Assembly: GCA_030145245.1 (NCBI GenBank)
Contig: JAQYWC010000001.1
Location: forward strand, 124,001-188,000
Length of the DNA: 64,000 bases
DNA from: Desulfobacterium sp.
GTDB taxonomy: Bacteria; Desulfobacterota; Desulfobacteria; Desulfobacterales; Desulfobacteraceae
Reading direction: 5' to 3'
Under the pieces are notes generated by a model. The model did not search any database and was not told the origin of the DNA. It saw nothing but the letters and a program-made list of their open reading frames with translations. Positions within the stretch are counted from its first letter, which is position 1; every line of letters begins with the position of its first letter. The translations under genes and the position numbers were made by a program. Shown piece after piece: positions 1 to 9,917 of this stretch.

Positions 1-159
1 GTCTTGTTCAGAGATCTTTTTACCGCTTCATTTCATGAACAGGCCATGGATGAAAACAAAGGGCAAAATCCATTGTTATCGTCCTTTACGATTTTGATAA
101 ATTATCAGGTTTTTTTTAAAAAAAACTATTTTAAAACCCGGAACAATGGGATAGGATAA
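1..159 (+). CDS. 3' end of an unidentified upstream gene (partial)
   Basis: The frame is open from the first base of the window to a TAA at 157-159, giving 52 residues. The sequence is mixed polar and hydrophobic and ends in a basic, aromatic-rich tail. It is in the same orientation as the efflux operon that follows 85 bp later, so it may be the C-terminus of a regulator of that operon, but I cannot recognise a family. The assignment rests only on open frame and position. Confidence 0.35.
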   Translation, partial: VLFRDLFTASFHEQAMDENKGQNPLLSSFTILINYQVFFKKNYFKTRNNGIG

Positions 160-244
160 GCCGATCATTGGTCTTGCACTGTAAGGTTCCGTAACCATAA
201 ACAACCATGACTGGGTTGTCTTGAACACCCTTGGTTGAAAAGAG

Positions 245-1408
245 ATGAAAATGAGAAAAGAGTGTATTGTTTTCCTTATGTCGGCAGTCTTTCTGATGCT
301 CTCTGCCTGCCAGAAACCGGAAGAGGCTCCCAAGGCACCACCGCCTCCTGAGGTAAGTGTTTTCACTACCCGGGCAGAAGATGTTCCCATTTATAAGACC
401 TTTGTGGGCCAGGCCTACGGGGCTAAGGATATTGCCATCCGCGCCCGGGTGGAAGGGTTTCTAAAGGGGATTCATTTTAAAGAGGGCTCCCGGGTCAAAG
501 CAGGTGACCTGCTCTATATCATTGACAGTCAATCCTTTGAAGCCCAGGTGGCTTCTAAAATGGGGAATCTGGCAGAAGCCAATACCATGCTGGTCAAGGC
601 CAAACGGGATCTGGACCGATACCGGCCCCTGGCCGAGAAAAATGCCGTCTCCCAAAGCGACCTGGACGGGGTTGAGGCTGCCCATGAGGCGGCCCAGGCC
701 ACTGTGGAAGCGGCCCAGGCCAATGTCCGGTCTGCAGAAATTCAATTGGGATATACCAAAATTTATTCTCCCATCAGTGGAATAATCGGCAAAACACAGG
801 CCAAGGTGGGGGATTTTGTGGGAAGGGAACCCAACCCGGTCATCCTGAACATGGTCTCCAATACCGACAGTGTACTCGTGGAGTTCTTTCTCACGGAAAG
901 CCAGTATCTCGGAATTGCCCGTCATCTGGCCGAGGTGGGAAAACTTGAGGCCAGGAAAGAGTATGATCCGGATCTCCGGCTCATTCTGTCAGATGGATAT
1001 CTCTATCCCCATAAAGGGACGCCCAATTTTCTGGACCGGGAGATAGATCCCACCACCGGGGCCATCCTGGTCCAGGTTTCCTTTCCCAATCCGGACAATA
1101 TGATCCGGCCCGGCCAGTTCGCCAGGGTCAAACTCAAGGCAGAGGATGTGAAAGACGGAATTTTGATACCCCAGCGCTCCGTAAGCGAACTCCAGGGCAG
1201 AAACCGGGTTTTTGTGGTGGATGATCAGAACAAGGTGGCTGAGCGCCAGGTGAAGTTGGGGCCCACCGTGGATAATTTCTGGCTGGTACTCGAGGGCCTG
1301 AAGCCCGGTGAAAAAGTGATCTATGAGGGGCTGCAGAAGGTGCGTGACGGCGCAACCGTGGTGCCTGAGGATACTGATGTGAAACGCATTTCCCAGGACG
1401 GCCAATAA
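245..1408 (+). CDS. RND efflux periplasmic adaptor lipoprotein (AcrA/MexE type)
   Basis: This is the membrane fusion protein of a tripartite drug or solvent efflux pump, linking the inner-membrane RND pump to the outer-membrane channel. Residues 1-22 form a lipoprotein signal ending in the lipobox LSAC, so Cys22 is probably lipidated. The split lipoyl domain (about residues 65-100 and 165-200) flanks an alpha-helical hairpin rich in Ala, Glu and Gln, followed by beta-barrel and membrane-proximal domains. The length of 387 aa is normal for the family. The stop overlaps the start of the pump gene by one base (TAATG), indicating translational coupling. Substrate cannot be told from the sequence. 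Confidence 0.93.
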   Translation: MKMRKECIVFLMSAVFLMLSACQKPEEAPKAPPPPEVSVFTTRAEDVPIYKTFVGQAYGAKDIAIRARVEGFLKGIHFKEGSRVKAGDLLYIIDSQSFEAQVASKMGNLAEANTMLVKAKRDLDRYRPLAEKNAVSQSDLDGVEAAHEAAQATVEAAQANVRSAEIQLGYTKIYSPISGIIGKTQAKVGDFVGREPNPVILNMVSNTDSVLVEFFLTESQYLGIARHLAEVGKLEARKEYDPDLRLILSDGYLYPHKGTPNFLDREIDPTTGAILVQVSFPNPDNMIRPGQFARVKLKAEDVKDGILIPQRSVSELQGRNRVFVVDDQNKVAERQVKLGPTVDNFWLVLEGLKPGEKVIYEGLQKVRDGATVVPEDTDVKRISQDGQ

Positions 1409-4400
1409 TGGGTGCTTTTTTTGTCAGGCGGCCCATTGTCGCCATGGTTATGGCTATTATCATGGTTATCGTGGGAATACTGTCCCTGTTGGGTCTTCCC
1501 ATGGAGCAATACCCCAATATCACCCCTCCCATTGTTGAGGTAAGGGCGTCATACGTCGGCGCCAATGCCACCAATGTGGAGCAGTCCGTTGCCACCCCCC
1601 TGGAGCAGCAGATCAACGGGGTGGACAATATGATCTATATGAAGTCGGTCAATGCCAATGACGGCACCATGACCATTCAGACCTCTTTTGAGGTGGGATC
1701 GGATCCGGATATGAATACCGTTTTCACCCAGAACCGGGTCTCGGCTGCCACGGCCAAACTTCCTGAAGAGGTCAAGCGCATGGGGGTGACCACTGAAAAA
1801 TCCCTGCCCAATATTCTCATGCTGGTGGCCCTCACGGATGAGAACAAACAGTATGACCAGACCTTTTTAAATAATTATGCCCTGATTAACATCAAGGATA
1901 CCCTGTCCCGGATCAAAGGCATCGGCCGGGTAAATGTGCTGGGGGCATCCGACTATTCCATGCGCATCTGGATCAAGCCCGACCGCCTGGCCCAGCTGGG
2001 CATGACCGTGCCTGAAATAATCGCTGCCATCCGGGCCCAGAATGTGATTGTCCCGGGCGGTAAATTCGGGGCTGAACCTGCCCCCCCGGGTACGGAGTTT
2101 ACCTATACGGTCCGTCTGCCTGACCGTCTTCAGTCGGAAAAACAATTTGGCGAAATTGTGGTCAGGACCGCAGAAAGCGGTGCCCAGGTCAAAATACGTG
2201 ATATCGCCAGGGTGGAACTGGGGGTGGAAACCTACCATACCTTTACCCGGCTCAACGGTGAGGCCTGTTCCATTGTTTCCCTGTACCAGGCCCCCGGGTC
2301 CAATGCGGTCCAGCTGGCAGAAGATGTGAAGACTGCCATGGTCGAATTGTCCAAATCCTTTCCCAAGGGCATAAAATACGATGTGTCCCTGGATGCCACC
2401 CTGCCCATTACAAAAGGGATTGAGGAAATTGTAGAAACCCTGTTCATTGCCCTGGGGCTGGTGATCCTGGTGGTCTTTATTTTTATCCAGGACTGGCGGG
2501 CAACCCTCATCCCCACCCTGGCCATTCCGGTTTCCCTGCTGGGGGCATTTATCGCTTTTCCCCTGCTGGGGTTCACTGTGAATACCCTTTCCCTGCTCGG
2601 TCTGGTCCTGGCCATCGGGATCGTGGTGGATGATGCCATTGTGGTGGTGGAGGCCGTCCAGGTCAATATTGCCAAGGGCATGGATTCAAAGGAGGCCACG
2701 GTAAAGGCCATGGAGGAGGTAACCGCCCCGGTTATTGCCACCACCCTGGTCCTTGTGGCCGTGTTTCTGCCCGTGGCTGTCATGGGGGGGATTACCGGCC
2801 GGCTCTATCAGCAGTTTGCCATTACCATTGTGGTGTCCGTGCTTTTCTCCTCGATCAATGCCCTGACCCTGAGCCCGGCTCTCTGCGGGCTTTTGCTGAA
2901 GGAGCCCAAACCCTACCGGGGCCCTCTGGGCTGGTTTTTTGCAGCCTTTAATAAAATGTTCGACCTTTCCACCAATGTCTATATGGGGGTGACCAAAATG
3001 GTGGCCCGGAAGATCGGTATGGGCATCATCTTTATCCTGGTTGTGACCCTGGCCACGGGTATGGTTACTAAAATGGTGCCGGGCGGGTTTGTCCCGGCAG
3101 AAGACATGGGGTATCTGTTTGTCAATATTCAGCTTCCCGATGCTGCCTCCCTGCAGCGATCCGATGCCGTGGCAAAAAAGGTGGAGGCCATCATTGGAAA
3201 ATATGAAGAGGTTAACTTTACTACCACAGCCACGGGATTCAGCATGCTCTCCGGTTCCATGGGAACCAATGCCGCCTTTCTCTTTTTGTCCCTGAAAGAC
3301 TGGGCTCAGCGGGAGAAAACCGTGAGGGATCTGGTCAATAACCTGAACCGGGATTTTTTCCTGGGGGTGAACGAGGCCCAGGTCTTTGCCTTTGGTCCGC
3401 CGGCTATCCCCGGCCTTGGATCCGGATCCGGATTTACCTTTATGCTCCAGGACCGGTCAGGCAATACCCCGGCCTATCTTGGAGAGCAGGCAGCCCGTTT
3501 TATCCAGGCAGCCCGGAAACGTCCTGAAATCGGGTCTATTTTTACTACCTTCCGGCCCGGTGTGGCCCAGAAGCTCATTGAGGTGGACCGGGACAAGACC
3601 CTTAAGGCCGGGATCTCCCTGGATGAGATGTACACCACCATCGGGGCGTTTCTCGGCGGTGCCTATGTCAATGACTTTAACCGGTTTGGCCGGTTGTACA
3701 AGGCTTATATCCAGGCAGAACCCGAGTATCGGCAAAATGAGGAACAGATCAATCTGTTCTTTATCAAAAACAAGAAGGGCGAGAGTGTGCCCCTGTCTGC
3801 ATTTGTCAAAGTAAAGACCGTCTTCGGGCCGGATTATACCAACAGATTCAACCTGCTCCGGTCAACGGAACTGACCGGCGGACCGGCCGAGGGATACACC
3901 TCTGCCCAGGCCATGACAGCCCTGGAAGAGGTGGCTGCCCAGGTACTGCCCGATGACATGACCTATTCCTGGAGTAATATGTCCTATCAGGAAAAAGAGG
4001 CAGCAGGTTCCGGTGCCATGGTTTTTGTATTCTCTCTGGTCTTTGTCTTCCTGATTCTGGCTGCCCAGTATGAGAGCTGGTCTCTGCCCTTTTCCATCCT
4101 TCTGGGGACGCCCTTTGCCATATTCGGTGCCATGGCCGCAGTGTTTCTGGCCCGGTACTACGACCTGGCCTATGAAAACAACGTGTTTACCCAGATCTCC
4201 CTGGTCATGCTCATTGGTATGGCTGCCAAAAATGCCATTCTTATTGTTGAGTTTGCCAATATCAAGTTTAATGAAGGCATGGGGCTTTATGAGGCTGCCG
4301 TGGAATCGGCAAAACTGAGGTTCAGGCCGATTCTCATGACGGCCTTTTCCTTTATCCTGGGGATTCTGCCCCTGGTCGTTGCAACAGGGGCAGGGGCTGA

Positions 4401-4566
4401 AGCCCGGAAGGTTATGGGGATGTCACTTTTGGGCGGTATGACCCTGGCCACCCTATTGGGGGTGTTTTGCTATCCCATGCTCTTTGTCCTGATCGGAAAG
4501 CTGGGTCGGTATGAAAAGAAACGGGACCAGAAAAATAATCTGGAAAATAAGAGGGAAATCGCATGA
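1408..4566 (+). CDS. RND efflux pump, HAE-1 family (AcrB type)
   Basis: This is the proton-driven inner-membrane pump of the tripartite system. The N-terminus (FVRRPIVAMVMAIIM) is the usual first transmembrane helix, followed by the porter domain, and the two-fold repeated 12-TM topology is evident. The proton-relay residues are present: the adjacent Asp pair in GIVVDDAIVVVEA at about residues 408-409 and the Lys in AAKNAILIVEF at about residue 941. At 1052 aa it is full length. It overlaps the adaptor gene by one base and the outer-membrane channel gene by four bases (ATGA), so the three are a single operon. By family it exports hydrophobic or amphiphilic compounds. Confidence 0.95.
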   Translation: MGAFFVRRPIVAMVMAIIMVIVGILSLLGLPMEQYPNITPPIVEVRASYVGANATNVEQSVATPLEQQINGVDNMIYMKSVNANDGTMTIQTSFEVGSDPDMNTVFTQNRVSAATAKLPEEVKRMGVTTEKSLPNILMLVALTDENKQYDQTFLNNYALINIKDTLSRIKGIGRVNVLGASDYSMRIWIKPDRLAQLGMTVPEIIAAIRAQNVIVPGGKFGAEPAPPGTEFTYTVRLPDRLQSEKQFGEIVVRTAESGAQVKIRDIARVELGVETYHTFTRLNGEACSIVSLYQAPGSNAVQLAEDVKTAMVELSKSFPKGIKYDVSLDATLPITKGIEEIVETLFIALGLVILVVFIFIQDWRATLIPTLAIPVSLLGAFIAFPLLGFTVNTLSLLGLVLAIGIVVDDAIVVVEAVQVNIAKGMDSKEATVKAMEEVTAPVIATTLVLVAVFLPVAVMGGITGRLYQQFAITIVVSVLFSSINALTLSPALCGLLLKEPKPYRGPLGWFFAAFNKMFDLSTNVYMGVTKMVARKIGMGIIFILVVTLATGMVTKMVPGGFVPAEDMGYLFVNIQLPDAASLQRSDAVAKKVEAIIGKYEEVNFTTTATGFSMLSGSMGTNAAFLFLSLKDWAQREKTVRDLVNNLNRDFFLGVNEAQVFAFGPPAIPGLGSGSGFTFMLQDRSGNTPAYLGEQAARFIQAARKRPEIGSIFTTFRPGVAQKLIEVDRDKTLKAGISLDEMYTTIGAFLGGAYVNDFNRFGRLYKAYIQAEPEYRQNEEQINLFFIKNKKGESVPLSAFVKVKTVFGPDYTNRFNLLRSTELTGGPAEGYTSAQAMTALEEVAAQVLPDDMTYSWSNMSYQEKEAAGSGAMVFVFSLVFVFLILAAQYESWSLPFSILLGTPFAIFGAMAAVFLARYYDLAYENNVFTQISLVMLIGMAAKNAILIVEFANIKFNEGMGLYEAAVESAKLRFRPILMTAFSFILGILPLVVATGAGAEARKVMGMSLLGGMTLATLLGVFCYPMLFVLIGKLGRYEKKRDQKNNLENKREIA

Positions 4567-5984
4567 GAAAATCACCTGGATTCATCTTAATACTTCTTGG
4601 TCTGACAGTATTTCTATTCCAGGGGTGTACGTCTGTGGGACCGAATTTCGTCCCTCCTGAAGTGAGCTCCCCTGAAACATTCAGATATGCCCCACAGGAT
4701 GCCCAGGCAGTTAAGGACCTGAAATGGTGGGAACTGTTTGACGATCCTGTCCTTGTGGAGCTGGTGAGAACGGCCCTGGACAACAACAAAGAGCTGAAGA
4801 TCTCCCTGAGCCGGATTGAAGAGGCCCGGGCTGCCTTTGGATTTGTAAAAGCAGATCAATACCCTCGGGTCGATCTTGAGGCCGGGGTAAGTGGCGGTAA
4901 TTTTTCAGGGGCAAGATCCCAAGATAACAACAGCACTGCCTATATCGCCCCCATGCTCAAATGGGAAATCGATTTCTGGGGAAAATTTAAGCGGTCCACA
5001 GCTTCGGCCCAGGCTGAGATGCTGGCTTCCGAGCATGGTTTGAGAGCGGTCCGGATCGCTTTGATTTCAGATGTGGTTGCCAGCTATTATCAGCTCCTGG
5101 ATTTTCGCCAGCGGCTGGAGATCTCAAAAATCACCCTGAAATCCCGTCTGGACAGTATGGATATTATCCAGCAGCGGTTTGACAAGGGGATTATTCCCGA
5201 GATCGATCTGAACCAGGCCCAGATCCAGAAAGAGATTGCGGCAGGTGCCATTCCAAAGTATGAACGGTTTATTGCAAAGACAGAACATGTTCTGAACATT
5301 CTTTTGGGCCAACTGCCCCAGAGCGTCCAGGCCGGAACAGCCCTGGGCCGGCAGTCGCCGCCTCCCTTTGTTCCCACGGCCATGCCCTCCGCCCTGTTGG
5401 AACGGCGGCCGGAGATTCAGCAGGCCCTGGCCCTGCTCCATGCACAGAATGAACAGATCGGTGTGGCCGTGGCCCAGCGGTTCCCGGCCATCAGCCTTAC
5501 TGCGGGATTCGGGCTTGCCTCCAGTGAATTGTCCAACATCACCAATGAGGGCGGGATCTGGACAGCCGGGGCCGGTCTTCTTGCCCCCCTGTTTGATTAT
5601 AATAAAAACAAAAGACGGGTGGAAATCCAGGAGGAAAAGACCCGCCAGGCCTTATTCTCCTATGAGAATATTGTGCTCACAGCCTTTGCCGAGGTGGAGG
5701 ATGCCCTGGTTGAAGTGGATACCTACAGCAGGGAATTGAAGGCCGCGCGCAGAAAGGTGGCCGCAGCGGAAAATGCAGCGTCCCTCTCCTTTGAGCGCTA
5801 TGACAAAGGGGTCAGCTCCTACCTGGAAGTCCTGGACTCAGAGCGGACCCTTTTTTCGGTCAAACTGGAGCTTTCCGAGATAAAGCAGCAGTTTTTCACT
5901 GCCTATGTGAAATTGTATAAATCCCTTGGGGGAGGGTGGCTGGATGAATCAGAGGCCCGGCCTGCGGACACCCCATCTGAATAA
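4563..5984 (+). CDS. Outer-membrane efflux lipoprotein, NodT/OprM family
   Basis: This is the TolC-like exit duct of the RND system. The signal peptide ends in the lipobox FQGC (Cys22). The following CTSVGPNFVPPE start is typical of NodT-type outer-membrane factors, and two long OEP repeats follow (about residues 70-260 and 285-455), each with heptad-rich helices. The length of 473 aa matches the family. Its ATG overlaps the pump stop codon. A strong hairpin lies 35 bp downstream of its stop, so transcription of the operon probably ends there. Confidence 0.94.
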   Translation: MRKSPGFILILLGLTVFLFQGCTSVGPNFVPPEVSSPETFRYAPQDAQAVKDLKWWELFDDPVLVELVRTALDNNKELKISLSRIEEARAAFGFVKADQYPRVDLEAGVSGGNFSGARSQDNNSTAYIAPMLKWEIDFWGKFKRSTASAQAEMLASEHGLRAVRIALISDVVASYYQLLDFRQRLEISKITLKSRLDSMDIIQQRFDKGIIPEIDLNQAQIQKEIAAGAIPKYERFIAKTEHVLNILLGQLPQSVQAGTALGRQSPPPFVPTAMPSALLERRPEIQQALALLHAQNEQIGVAVAQRFPAISLTAGFGLASSELSNITNEGGIWTAGAGLLAPLFDYNKNKRRVEIQEEKTRQALFSYENIVLTAFAEVEDALVEVDTYSRELKAARRKVAAAENAASLSFERYDKGVSSYLEVLDSERTLFSVKLELSEIKQQFFTAYVKLYKSLGGGWLDESEARPADTPSE

Positions 5985-6018
5985 AGAACAACTCGAAATT
6001 TTATTCTTCTGACTAAGC

Positions 6019-6052
6019 CCGGGGCTGGCACAGCATGTTGTGTCAGCCCCGG
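6019..6052. terminator. Strong hairpin between convergent genes
   Basis: A 14-bp stem (6019-6032 with 6039-6052, one G-T wobble) with a 6-nt loop sits between the efflux operon and the convergent gene ending at 6061. It lacks a clear T-tract on either strand, so it is either a bidirectional terminator of modest strength or a 3'-end stabiliser. Confidence 0.7.
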
Positions 6053-6060
6053 TTATCTGC

Positions 6061-8166
6061 CTATTGACGCAGCTGCCCGCGTCTGTTTCCCGGCGCCCTT
6101 CGGGAACGTACATTGCCGCGCTCCCGGGCCCGGTGCTCCCGGTTTAATTGAGATGGCACCCGATTCGCTTTAGGCTGTATCTTTTGCTTCACTTGCGGAA
6201 CGGATTTTTCACCGGACCATTTACCATCCTGACGACCCTCCCAGCCTTTTTCGGTACGGCGGTGGATATTGCCGGCTTTGTCTGTATAGACATTATTCGG
6301 TTTGTTTTTTACCGCCTTCGGGGTCACCCTGTCCCTTGAAGCAGGCCTTTGTATATTATTTTTTCGGTTTTCCTTGCGGTTGTAAATATTCGTCTCATTA
6401 CGCCCTATCCTCGTGTTCCGGTCCCCAATGTTTATATCGCCCGTGTTGATATTTATGTTGCGGTTGACGTTGATTTCGGTTTTCCGGTAACTGCGATAGG
6501 GATAGGGCCGATATCGCCCCGGGCCATAGTAGCCGCCGCCGAAACCGACTGTGAGCCGGAAAGGGCCTGCGGAGTAACTTATACCGTAACACCAGCCGGT
6601 CCAGGGATTGTAGCGCACATGAAAACCCCAGGTGCATGGGCGCGGGTAATAATACACGGGTCCCCAGTATGGATCGTAGTAATACCCCGTGCCGTAAACA
6701 ACGCAGGGACCGTAAACATAACTACCCATATAGGCCGGTGTGTAACCCACATAAACCACCTCCGGCGTGGAATCGTAGATATAGACATATTTGACATTGT
6801 AATGGGGGTTGTCCGCCGGGATATCCTGAACATCGTCCGGCACCTTGGTAGCAATCGCCCAGGAGCCGGCCGGGTTGTCGGAAACATACCAGACGGCTTC
6901 ATAACAGCAATAGAATCTCTTTTCAATTTTCAGCACTGCGTAACTTGTGTTGACGGCATAAGCCATTGCAGTGCCTTTTATCTTTTTAAACTCCGGGTCA
7001 CCATCATAAATCACCTTAAGAGATGCATCCTTACGCTTTATGGTTGAGGTCTGTGGAACCTGGTTATCCATAACCATCTCTTTTGCCTGGTCCGTCCCTG
7101 CAACAAAAGCCAGCAGATGGCCGTTGGCGGATTCATAAGGAATTTTTAGAAAGTTTGGAGGAAGCTTGTCAGGCGCCACATATTTCCAGCTATCGTCCAG
7201 GGCTTTGCTGGTATACCAGCGCCCGGACAGCAAAACAAAATACTTCTGCGTGGGTATCTCCAGCAGAATATCGCTCTCGCTGTTAGACATGTAAAGCAGA
7301 TCAGTACCACTGATGGGAGAGAATTTGGGTTCGCCTTCGCAAACCAGCAGTTCAGCCGGCTTTGTGGAAACAAATATTTCAGGAATTGCTTTAGATTCAT
7401 CCGCTGCGCCCACGGAAGCACGGGTATCTTCATTCTTTTTTACCTGGGCAGCCACTTCTTCAGGAGGGGTATCAATATACTGCCAGGGGCCCTTGGCATC
7501 GGCAGCTTTGTACCAGATCTCACCGCCGCTTAAGTAGTAGGTGTTTGATGCGGTTTCCAATATAACCGGAAGCGGAGTGTTGACCACACGCATCATGTCG
7601 GAGTTTTCTATTTTCCTCAACTGCGGCTCTCCATCATAGCTGAGAAGCACCGCAGGCTCAGAACTGAAAATGATTTTTGGCGGATCATTTTTAAGGTTTT
7701 TAGCGGCGGCCTGCTCTTTCTCCACAGCAGCCAGGGTAGCCGTTAAATTCTCCAGTGAAATATCCAGCTCCCATTTGGGAATTTCCCTTTCCAGCAATTC
7801 TTTCAGCTTGGAGGTCTGTTGGTCTGTTGCATCCGGAAAACGAATATTATGAACATTAATATCTACTACCGTAACGATTCCCGCATCCCGGTCGGTTTCC
7901 ACCCGGGCGTCTATCCATATTGCGCCAAACACCGGTTCTTTAACATCCTTTAATGTTACACCAACTGCGGCACGGGCTGTTAATTTATTTTCTTCAAAAG
8001 TTTCCGGCTGTGGCTGGTATATTATAATCTCCGCTTTCGATGTTTTTATCTGCCGGGGCCAGCCTTCTTCCGCACTGAGTAGTGTGGTGTTACCGCAAAG
8101 GATAATGGTTAATAACGACAGGATCAGGGACCAGGCTAACTTGATTTTGATAATACGTTGCAGCAC
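6061..8166 (-). CDS. Secreted repeat protein with Tyr/Gly-rich segment
   Basis: The 701-aa protein starts with a hydrophobic signal segment (about residues 10-32). Residues about 165-420 contain three divergent tandem repeats of some 80 residues, each with a core like I-x-x-x-x-P-A-x-L-L-x-x-x-G-E-P and ending in a W-Y/W-K/W-A segment. This is followed by a Tyr/Gly-rich stretch (about 455-560), an Asn/Ile-rich stretch with NINTGDINIGDRN-type repeats, and a very basic C-terminus. Similar proteins in Proteobacteria are often labelled carbohydrate-binding family V/XII, but no function is established. It is probably envelope-associated or secreted. It stands alone, convergent to the efflux operon. 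Confidence 0.7.
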   Translation of the reverse strand: MLQRIIKIKLAWSLILSLLTIILCGNTTLLSAEEGWPRQIKTSKAEIIIYQPQPETFEENKLTARAAVGVTLKDVKEPVFGAIWIDARVETDRDAGIVTVVDINVHNIRFPDATDQQTSKLKELLEREIPKWELDISLENLTATLAAVEKEQAAAKNLKNDPPKIIFSSEPAVLLSYDGEPQLRKIENSDMMRVVNTPLPVILETASNTYYLSGGEIWYKAADAKGPWQYIDTPPEEVAAQVKKNEDTRASVGAADESKAIPEIFVSTKPAELLVCEGEPKFSPISGTDLLYMSNSESDILLEIPTQKYFVLLSGRWYTSKALDDSWKYVAPDKLPPNFLKIPYESANGHLLAFVAGTDQAKEMVMDNQVPQTSTIKRKDASLKVIYDGDPEFKKIKGTAMAYAVNTSYAVLKIEKRFYCCYEAVWYVSDNPAGSWAIATKVPDDVQDIPADNPHYNVKYVYIYDSTPEVVYVGYTPAYMGSYVYGPCVVYGTGYYYDPYWGPVYYYPRPCTWGFHVRYNPWTGWCYGISYSAGPFRLTVGFGGGYYGPGRYRPYPYRSYRKTEINVNRNININTGDINIGDRNTRIGRNETNIYNRKENRKNNIQRPASRDRVTPKAVKNKPNNVYTDKAGNIHRRTEKGWEGRQDGKWSGEKSVPQVKQKIQPKANRVPSQLNREHRARERGNVRSRRAPGNRRGQLRQ

Positions 8167-8440
8167 AATACGGGTCTCCTCTTAAACTTCGTAAAGAAAT
8201 GTTTGAAGAAATGTAAATGTGAATTCCATTTATTTTCTATGATGATCATCATCATTATAGCCTAGTGGATTGGTAGGAAATTCCTGGTTTTGTGAATTTG
8301 AACGTAGCGATTTATTACGGGTGTGTCAACCATAATTCACCGCCTGAATTCGACGCCTGACCAAGGGTGAGTCGGATGAAAAATTTCTGGTTCGCCTAGG
8401 CCTTTTAAAATTCACTTACGAAGAGCGAAGCGGCTCGATT

Positions 8441-9610
8441 TTAATATGTTAAAATCATCACCTGTTTTACCCTTGCCGCGTGTATTTTAAAATTGCCGAA
8501 ACATGTTTCTCCGGTGATTTCCTCGCTGTTGTTCAGTTCGAGTTCTATCAAATCTCCGTTTTTAAGGGTGACTCCGGCAAGCGTGGGGGCTTGGCTGGCG
8601 CAGATCTCAAAGGATCGGATCCGGGCAAGGGGGACCTGCAGTTCTCCTTCAAGGTATTTCCCGCAAATATAATCCGCTCCGCTGATGCGCAGGTTGTTCA
8701 GGTCTATGGTGTTGCCGCTGCAGTCGGTGATCCTTGCCCGTCTTTTTTCCGGGGGAGATGCCGGTGCCGGGGGGGGCTTTACGCCCAGGGCATGGGCGAT
8801 AAAATCTTCCACGGCTGAGAACCCTTTTTCGATGTCATAGTCCGGGTCTGTGATGATCCGCTGGCCCAGGGTTTCATTGATTCCAAGCAGCAGGTAGGCG
8901 GCAAGGTCCACATCCACCTCCCTTGCCACCCCTGCATCAATGGCCAGTTGCAGGTCTTTTTTCAAGGGTCTGACGAGTAACCGGAGGCTCTCCGCCGCCC
9001 GGGCGGCCAGTTTTTTGTCATCTCCGGTCAGGGCCAGTCTTGCGTGATTTAAAATTCCAATGTAGCTTGGGAAGGCGTTGAGCAATGCATAGCCCCGTTT
9101 TCGGAGACGCTTGAGATAGTCGGTCTCTTTTTTTACCTCCTCCCATGCTTCCCTCGGCACCAGTACCTTGGGCAGTCTGTCAAGGCAGCTCAGAAAAAGC
9201 TCCTCCTTGCTCTTGAAATAGAGGTAGAAGGTTCCGCTTCCCATGTGAAGTTCATCGGTGATGTCACTGATTTTTGTGCTCCGGTAGTTCTTTCTGGAGA
9301 AAAGCTCCAGGGCTTTGTCGATAATCTGGTTTTTGACCCCTGGATATTTTGTGGGCGGCTCTTTTCCGGTATTTTCCGAAAGGGTTACCTCTTGTTTGAT
9401 CTGGCTGAGATTCAGTTTCTTCTCCTCGCGCAGATAACGGATCCGTTGAAGGCGTGCAAGATGGCTTTCATCGAAAAAAGCCTTTGTGGGGCCTTTCTTT
9501 AACGGCGGATGGAGGATGCCTGAGCGGAGGTAATCGTAGAGTGTTGAGATGCTGAATCCCGACAGGTGTGCCAGTTGGTCCATTTTTAAATGATCCTGGG
9601 TTGGTTTCAT
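8441..9610 (-). CDS. MerR-TetR fusion transcriptional regulator with C-terminal beta domain
   Basis: The protein combines two DNA-binding modules. Residues about 8-76 are a MerR-type helix-turn-helix (MDQLAHLSGFSISTLYDYLR, then LARLQRIRYLREEKKLNLSQIK). Residues about 92-285 are a TetR/AcrR unit (KALELFSRKNYRSTKISDI, then GSGTFYLYFKSKEELF) with its ligand-binding region. Residues about 290-389 form an unassigned, beta-rich tail containing LKNGDLIELELN and EITGETCFGNFKIH. It is divergent from the acyl-CoA dehydrogenase gene at 9918, so it probably senses an acyl-CoA or fatty acid and controls that gene. That role is inference from position. Confidence 0.85.
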   Translation of the reverse strand: MKPTQDHLKMDQLAHLSGFSISTLYDYLRSGILHPPLKKGPTKAFFDESHLARLQRIRYLREEKKLNLSQIKQEVTLSENTGKEPPTKYPGVKNQIIDKALELFSRKNYRSTKISDITDELHMGSGTFYLYFKSKEELFLSCLDRLPKVLVPREAWEEVKKETDYLKRLRKRGYALLNAFPSYIGILNHARLALTGDDKKLAARAAESLRLLVRPLKKDLQLAIDAGVAREVDVDLAAYLLLGINETLGQRIITDPDYDIEKGFSAVEDFIAHALGVKPPPAPASPPEKRRARITDCSGNTIDLNNLRISGADYICGKYLEGELQVPLARIRSFEICASQAPTLAGVTLKNGDLIELELNNSEEITGETCFGNFKIHAARVKQVMILTY

Positions 9611-9917
9611 CCTAGGATGTTTACCAGAGTGTCTTTTAAAAGAAAAGCTGTTTCTCGTAATAAATGAATTGAGTTCAATGTCTTCCGGAATGAGAGGGTG
9701 CTTTCCTATATCTATGGATGTGGATAAAATTCTTGACTTTTCAGACCATAGTTCGTAGGTATTTTTAGAATTAATGATTGGTTATTCATATTTTATGGAC
9801 CAGATGTTTGCTCCTCACCAACGCGGTTAAATGGAACGCCCGGCCCAATGGGCAGCCATTAAAATATAGTGCGGCCTGAAATTTCCGGCCAAAATTTTTT
9901 GTTTTGAAGGAGAAAAG
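9611..9917. promoter_or_regulatory. Divergent promoter region, regulator / acyl-CoA dehydrogenase
   Basis: This 307-bp non-coding stretch separates the divergent regulator and acyl-CoA dehydrogenase. On the + strand a TTGACT at about 9733 is followed after 17 bp by TAGGTA, a plausible sigma-70 promoter. A GAAGGAG ribosome site lies 6 bp before the dehydrogenase ATG. I did not find a convincing long inverted repeat for the regulator. Confidence 0.4.

Noticed and set aside
6349-7047. Open frame antisense to the Tyr-rich secreted protein
   Set aside because: The composition follows from the Gly/Tyr repeats of the gene on the other strand.
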